From: an uncultured Acidobacteriota bacterium
GTDB lineage: Bacteria > Acidobacteriota > Blastocatellia > RBC074
Assembly (NCBI GenBank): GCA_937967285.1
Contig: CALBSU010000763.1
Span: 1 to 5,798, forward strand
Direction: 5' to 3'
Length of the DNA stretch: 5,798 bases
Part shown: piece after piece, positions 1-5,798 of the stretch
Position numbering within the stretch: position 1 is the first letter of the stretch
Layout of the letters: every line of letters starts with the position of its first letter
Notes under the pieces: model-generated
The model's database searches: none
The model's input: the letters and a program-made list of their open reading frames with translations, nothing else
What the model was told of the DNA's origin: nothing
Made by a program: the position numbers and the translations under genes

Positions 1-2132
<2,132 letters not shown>

Positions 2133-2148
2133 AGCTATTGGGAACCGA

Positions 2149-3066
<918 letters not shown>

Positions 3067-3072
3067 GGTCAT

Positions 3073-3078
3073 CCTCCC
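3073..3078 (-). promoter_or_regulatory. Ribosome-binding site that decides the DUF2889 start
   Basis: On the minus strand GGGAGG is followed by ATGACC and then ATG. The spacing is zero to the first ATG (3072) and six bases to the second (3066), which favours the second as the start codon. Confidence 0.7.
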
Positions 3079-3089
3079 GGTTTTGGATC

Positions 3090-3554
3090 TCAGCGATACT
3101 GGCGGACCAGCCACTCGGCAACGCAGCAGGGTTTATCGCCGCCCTCGCGCTCGACGGTCACGTTCCAGACGATCTGGATTCCGCCCTCGATCTCCTCGAT
3201 CGAGCCGAGCGTCGCCCGTGCCCTGACTCTGGCGCCGGAGGGAACCGGCGACGGAAAGCGGACCTTGTTGAGGCCGTAATTTATTCCCATCTTCGCCGGC
3301 AGGCTGATCCTCACCGTCCGGCTCACCAGGTGACTGAGCAGCGAGAGCGTCAGAAATCCGTGAGCGATGGTCGTCCCGAAAGGCGACTCGGTCCGCGCCC
3401 TTTCACGATCGATATGGATCCACTGGTGATCGCCCGTGGCCTCTGCGAACTGGTCGATCTTCTCCTGAGTCACCTCGAACCAGTCTCCGACATTGACCTC
3501 GCTGCCGACCAGCGATTTGAGTTCATCGAGACTGGTGATTTCCCTGACTGGCAT
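3090..3554 (-). CDS. MaoC-like (hotdog-fold) dehydratase, Rv0130/HtdZ-like 3-hydroxyacyl-CoA dehydratase (154 aa)
   Basis: A single-domain hydratase-2 type protein, close in length and motifs to Mycobacterium tuberculosis Rv0130 (HtdZ), as I recall that sequence. The signature runs from ATGDHQWIHID (39-49), with the presumed catalytic pair Asp42 and His47, through PFGTTIAHGF (58-67) to INYGLNKVRFPSPVP (91-105). The family reversibly hydrates (R)-specific 2-enoyl-CoA thioesters, normally as a dimer in the cytoplasm. The natural substrate here cannot be read from the sequence, and NodN-type proteins of unclear function share the fold. The start at 3554 is supported by AAGGAG five bases upstream and by the fit to family length. 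The frame stays open to 3737, but that 61-residue extension is low-complexity and unlike the family. This is the first gene of the presumed three-gene minus-strand unit; its stop lies 23 bases before the next gene. Confidence 0.93.
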   Translation of the reverse strand: MPVREITSLDELKSLVGSEVNVGDWFEVTQEKIDQFAEATGDHQWIHIDRERARTESPFGTTIAHGFLTLSLLSHLVSRTVRISLPAKMGINYGLNKVRFPSPVPSGARVRARATLGSIEEIEGGIQIVWNVTVEREGGDKPCCVAEWLVRQYR

Positions 3555-3559
3555 GACGG

Positions 3560-3565
3560 CTCCTT
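3560..3565 (-). promoter_or_regulatory. Ribosome-binding site of the MaoC-like gene
   Basis: On the minus strand AAGGAG lies five bases before the ATG at 3554. It settles the start against the longer open frame that reaches 3737. Confidence 0.75.
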
Positions 3566-3628
3566 GTTTCGAGATCGTTTTTATCCTTTGGAATTCTATG
3601 GATTGCGCGCCTGATCCGGCGTTCCGTG

Positions 3629-3658
3629 ATTCTATCAACGAGCGTGGAGATCGAACAA
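3629..3658 (-). promoter_or_regulatory. Weak sigma70-like promoter candidate for the MaoC/DUF2889/cytochrome unit
   Basis: Reading the minus strand, TTGTTC (3658-3653) and TAGAAT (3634-3629) are separated by 18 bases. The -10 box matches the consensus at five of six positions, the -35 box at only three. It would give a leader of roughly 70 bases before the MaoC ATG. Chance occurrence is quite possible. Confidence 0.25.
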
Positions 3659-3752
3659 GACCGGGACGGATCTCCTCGCCGGCGCCCGCGCTTGCGCTGC
3701 CCGTCGTCTCGGGTGTAGGCTTCGTTTTCGCACTCATTCCACCAACTCACCG

Positions 3753-3759
3753 AAGGGAG
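3753..3759 (+). promoter_or_regulatory. Ribosome-binding site of the secreted repeat protein gene
   Basis: AAGGGAG precedes the ATG at 3772 with a gap of 12 bases, longer than usual. The only other nearby in-frame ATG (3784) is further away and would cut into the signal peptide, so 3772 remains the best start. Confidence 0.55.
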
Positions 3760-3771
3760 AATCAACAAATT

Positions 3772-4476
3772 ATGGGCAAGATCATGACCGTGTGTCTGGT
3801 CGTCCTCTGCATTGCGGGGACTACTGCGAGAGCGCAGAACGGCGGCGCGGCAGGCGCCTGGGATGTCGTCCTCAACACGCCGGGAGGGGCGAGGAATTTC
3901 AGAGCCGTCTTCAAGGTCGACGGCGGCAAGCTGACCGGCGAGCTGAAACGCGAGGGCGCGGCTGCCGGAGATCCCGCGGGACTCCCCGTCGAGGGCAAGA
4001 TCAACGGCAATGAGATCGAATTCTCCTACACCGTCAAATACCAGGACAACGATCTGACCATCACCATGTCGGGCAAGATCGACGGCGATTCGATGTCGGG
4101 AACGGCCAGCTTCGGCGGATTCGCCGAGGATGAGTGGAAGGCCAAACGAGCCGGCGCGGCGCCCGCCGCTCAATCCTCAGCGATCAACGTCACCGGTGAT
4201 TGGGAGATCAAGGTCGAGACCGATGCCGGTTCCGGCACCCCTTCCTTCACATTCAAACAGGAGGGCGAGATGCTGACCGGCCAGTACAAAGGGCTGCTCG
4301 GCGAATCGCAACTGACCGGAACGGTCAAAGGCGACAAGATCGAATTCTCTTTCAAGGTCAGCGGACAGCTCGACGGCACCGTCACCTACACCGGAACCAC
4401 CGACGGCAAGACCATGCAGGGCAAGCTCAACCTGGCCGGCGCGGCCGAAGGCACTTTCAGCGGAAAGAAGAAATAG
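3772..4476 (+). CDS. Secreted protein of two tandem beta-strand-rich repeats, function unknown (234 aa)
   Basis: A signal peptide is clear: MGKIM, a hydrophobic core at about 6-16, and a likely cut after ARA (19-21). The mature part is two homologous units. Unit 1 (about 28-126) begins GAWDVVLNTP and unit 2 (about 142-233) begins GDWEIKVET. Corresponding strands align in order: FKVDGGKLTG with FKQEGEMLTG, VEGKINGNEIEFSYTV with LTGTVKGDKIEFSFKV, and TMSGKIDGDSMSGT with TYTGTTDGKTMQGK. The alternation of short polar turns and beta strands suggests a small barrel or sandwich per unit, lipocalin-like at a guess. I recall similar repeats as stand-alone or appended domains in Acidobacteriota exported proteins, with no known activity. 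An Ala-rich linker (about 127-138) joins the units. There are no cysteines after the signal peptide and no catalytic motif. It diverges from the MaoC gene across a 217-base spacer and is followed at once by an inverted-repeat element. Confidence 0.9.
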   Translation: MGKIMTVCLVVLCIAGTTARAQNGGAAGAWDVVLNTPGGARNFRAVFKVDGGKLTGELKREGAAAGDPAGLPVEGKINGNEIEFSYTVKYQDNDLTITMSGKIDGDSMSGTASFGGFAEDEWKAKRAGAAPAAQSSAINVTGDWEIKVETDAGSGTPSFTFKQEGEMLTGQYKGLLGESQLTGTVKGDKIEFSFKVSGQLDGTVTYTGTTDGKTMQGKLNLAGAAEGTFSGKKK

Positions 4477-4478
4477 TG

Positions 4479-4563
4479 CTGGAGTGCGGCGCCCGCTGAT
4501 GCCGTTTAATGTTTCAGCCACCTTCAGGATTGCATAGCGACGCTCACAGGCGCCGCACTCCAG
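4479..4563. repeat. REP/MITE-like imperfect palindrome with perfect 15-base inverted ends
   Basis: CTGGAGTGCGGCGCC at 4479-4493 is the exact reverse complement of 4549-4563, around a 55-base centre. A second, inner pairing is possible between GCTGATGC (4495-4502) and GCATAGC (4532-4538) with one bulged base, so the whole element could fold into a long stem-loop. It begins two bases after the stop of the repeat-protein gene and has no coding frame of its own that I can support. The size and structure fit dispersed REP or MITE-like elements; I believe similar ends occur many times in some Acidobacteriota genomes, but only one copy is present here. It may also act as a transcription terminator or protect the upstream mRNA's 3' end. 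Confidence 0.7.
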
Positions 4564-4575
4564 AGTTATCCCAGC

Positions 4576-4604
4576 TTGTGACTGCAGGTTGGACATAGTA
4601 GTAT
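4576..4604 (+). promoter_or_regulatory. Sigma70-like promoter candidate for the Dabb gene
   Basis: TTGTGA (4576-4581) and TAGTAT (4599-4604) are exactly 17 bases apart; each matches the consensus at four of six positions. An AT-rich patch follows. The site lies just after the inverted-repeat element and about 75 bases before the ATG at 4678, as expected if the Dabb gene is transcribed separately from the gene upstream. Confidence 0.35.
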
Positions 4605-4616
4605 TTTTGAATTGAG

Positions 4617-4634
4617 CCGTGAGACCGGTCACGG
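4617..4634. promoter_or_regulatory. Small palindrome in the Dabb leader (possible operator or hairpin)
   Basis: CCGTGA (4617-4622) pairs with TCACGG (4629-4634) across a six-base gap, and the centre contains the self-complementary GACCGGTC (4623-4630). It lies between the promoter candidate and the ribosome-binding site, so it could be an operator half-site pair or an mRNA hairpin. At this size a chance palindrome is also likely. Confidence 0.25.
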
Positions 4635-4660
4635 CGCTATGATTCATCAACTGAGAATAC

Positions 4661-4665
4661 GGAGG
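4661..4665 (+). promoter_or_regulatory. Ribosome-binding site of the Dabb gene
   Basis: GGAGG stands 12 bases before the ATG at 4678, a long gap similar to that of the upstream repeat-protein gene. In-frame starts further upstream (ATG 4639, TTG 4612) lack such a site and would place charged residues before the hydrophobic segment. Confidence 0.5.
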
Positions 4666-4677
4666 ATAGCAACACAC

Positions 4678-5064
<387 letters not shown>

Positions 5065-5071
5065 TCTGAAG

Positions 5072-5105
5072 GGAGCCGGAAGGCATTCTCCCGCCTTCCG
5101 GTTCC
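5072..5105 (+). terminator. Strong hairpin, probable terminator of the Dabb gene
   Basis: Bases 5072-5084 (GGAGCCGGAAGGC) pair with 5093-5105 over 13 positions with a single G-T wobble, around the eight-base loop ATTCTCCC. It starts 7 bases after the Dabb stop. A run of T after the stem is lacking (only TTCC falls within the stem end, then GTCAA), so it is not a canonical intrinsic terminator and might be a weak one or an mRNA-stabilising stem. Confidence 0.6.
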
Positions 5106-5131
5106 GTCAACCTGCCCCGCCGGCGTTCTTC

Positions 5132-5798
<667 letters not shown>

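Noticed and set aside
2133..2148. Separate promoter or terminator between the DUF2889 and cytochrome genes
   Set aside because: The gap is only 16 bases with no hairpin and no promoter-like boxes, so co-transcription is simpler.
3685..3735. TTGCGC ... GTAGGC as a promoter for the secreted repeat protein
   Set aside because: The -10 match is poor and the region is GC-rich with many equally good combinations, so I could not support a specific promoter there.
3555..3737. N-terminal extension of the MaoC-like gene to an ATG at 3737
   Set aside because: The extra 61 residues are low-complexity, absent from Rv0130-type proteins, and the internal ATG at 3554 has an AAGGAG at ideal spacing.
3493..3771. 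Upstream extension of the secreted repeat protein on the plus strand
   Set aside because: The frame happens to be open back into the MaoC gene, but this would bury an obvious signal peptide in the middle of the protein and overlap a divergent gene.

Overview
This is a GC-rich bacterial window with six protein-coding genes, two of them cut by the window edges. No rRNA, tRNA, CRISPR array, transposase or phage gene is visible. The mix of genes is a secreted Planctomycete-type cytochrome (PSCyt1/PSCyt2/LamG), an Rv0130-like MaoC hydratase, a DUF2889 protein, a secreted tandem-repeat beta-strand protein, a membrane-anchored Dabb protein and an MFS_3-type exporter. This suggests an environmental Gram-negative, most likely an Acidobacteriota member (Blastocatellia-like). 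A planctomycete or relative cannot be excluded. The taxonomic call is inference from gene content and from a REP-like repeat, not from a marker gene.

Left half, minus strand (3554 down to 1): three genes run in the same direction with gaps of 23 and 16 bases, so they are probably one transcription unit. The order is a MaoC-fold hydratase (3554-3090), a DUF2889 protein whose domain appears to be present twice (3066-2149), and a large exported protein with two CxxCH haem motifs (2132 to beyond base 1). The last gene is open for 710 codons without a stop and continues off the left edge, where its DUF1553 half should lie. Nothing in the sequence ties the three functions into one pathway; the grouping itself is the point of interest.

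Middle: a 217-base divergent spacer (3555-3771) separates this unit from the plus-strand genes. It holds a weak promoter candidate for the minus unit and the ribosome-binding sites of both flanking genes, and nothing else I can support.

Right half, plus strand: a secreted 234-residue protein made of two homologous beta-strand repeats (3772-4476) is followed almost at once by a perfect 15-base inverted repeat with a 55-base centre, a REP/MITE-like element that may also stop transcription. A sigma70-like promoter candidate precedes a 128-residue Dabb-domain protein with an N-terminal membrane anchor (4678-5064). A strong hairpin (5072-5105) then separates it from an MFS exporter that runs off the right edge (5132-5798). 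These three genes look independently transcribed.

I see no convincing new multi-gene system. The observations most worth following are the internally duplicated DUF2889 protein, the MaoC/DUF2889/cytochrome gene cluster and the REP-like element.
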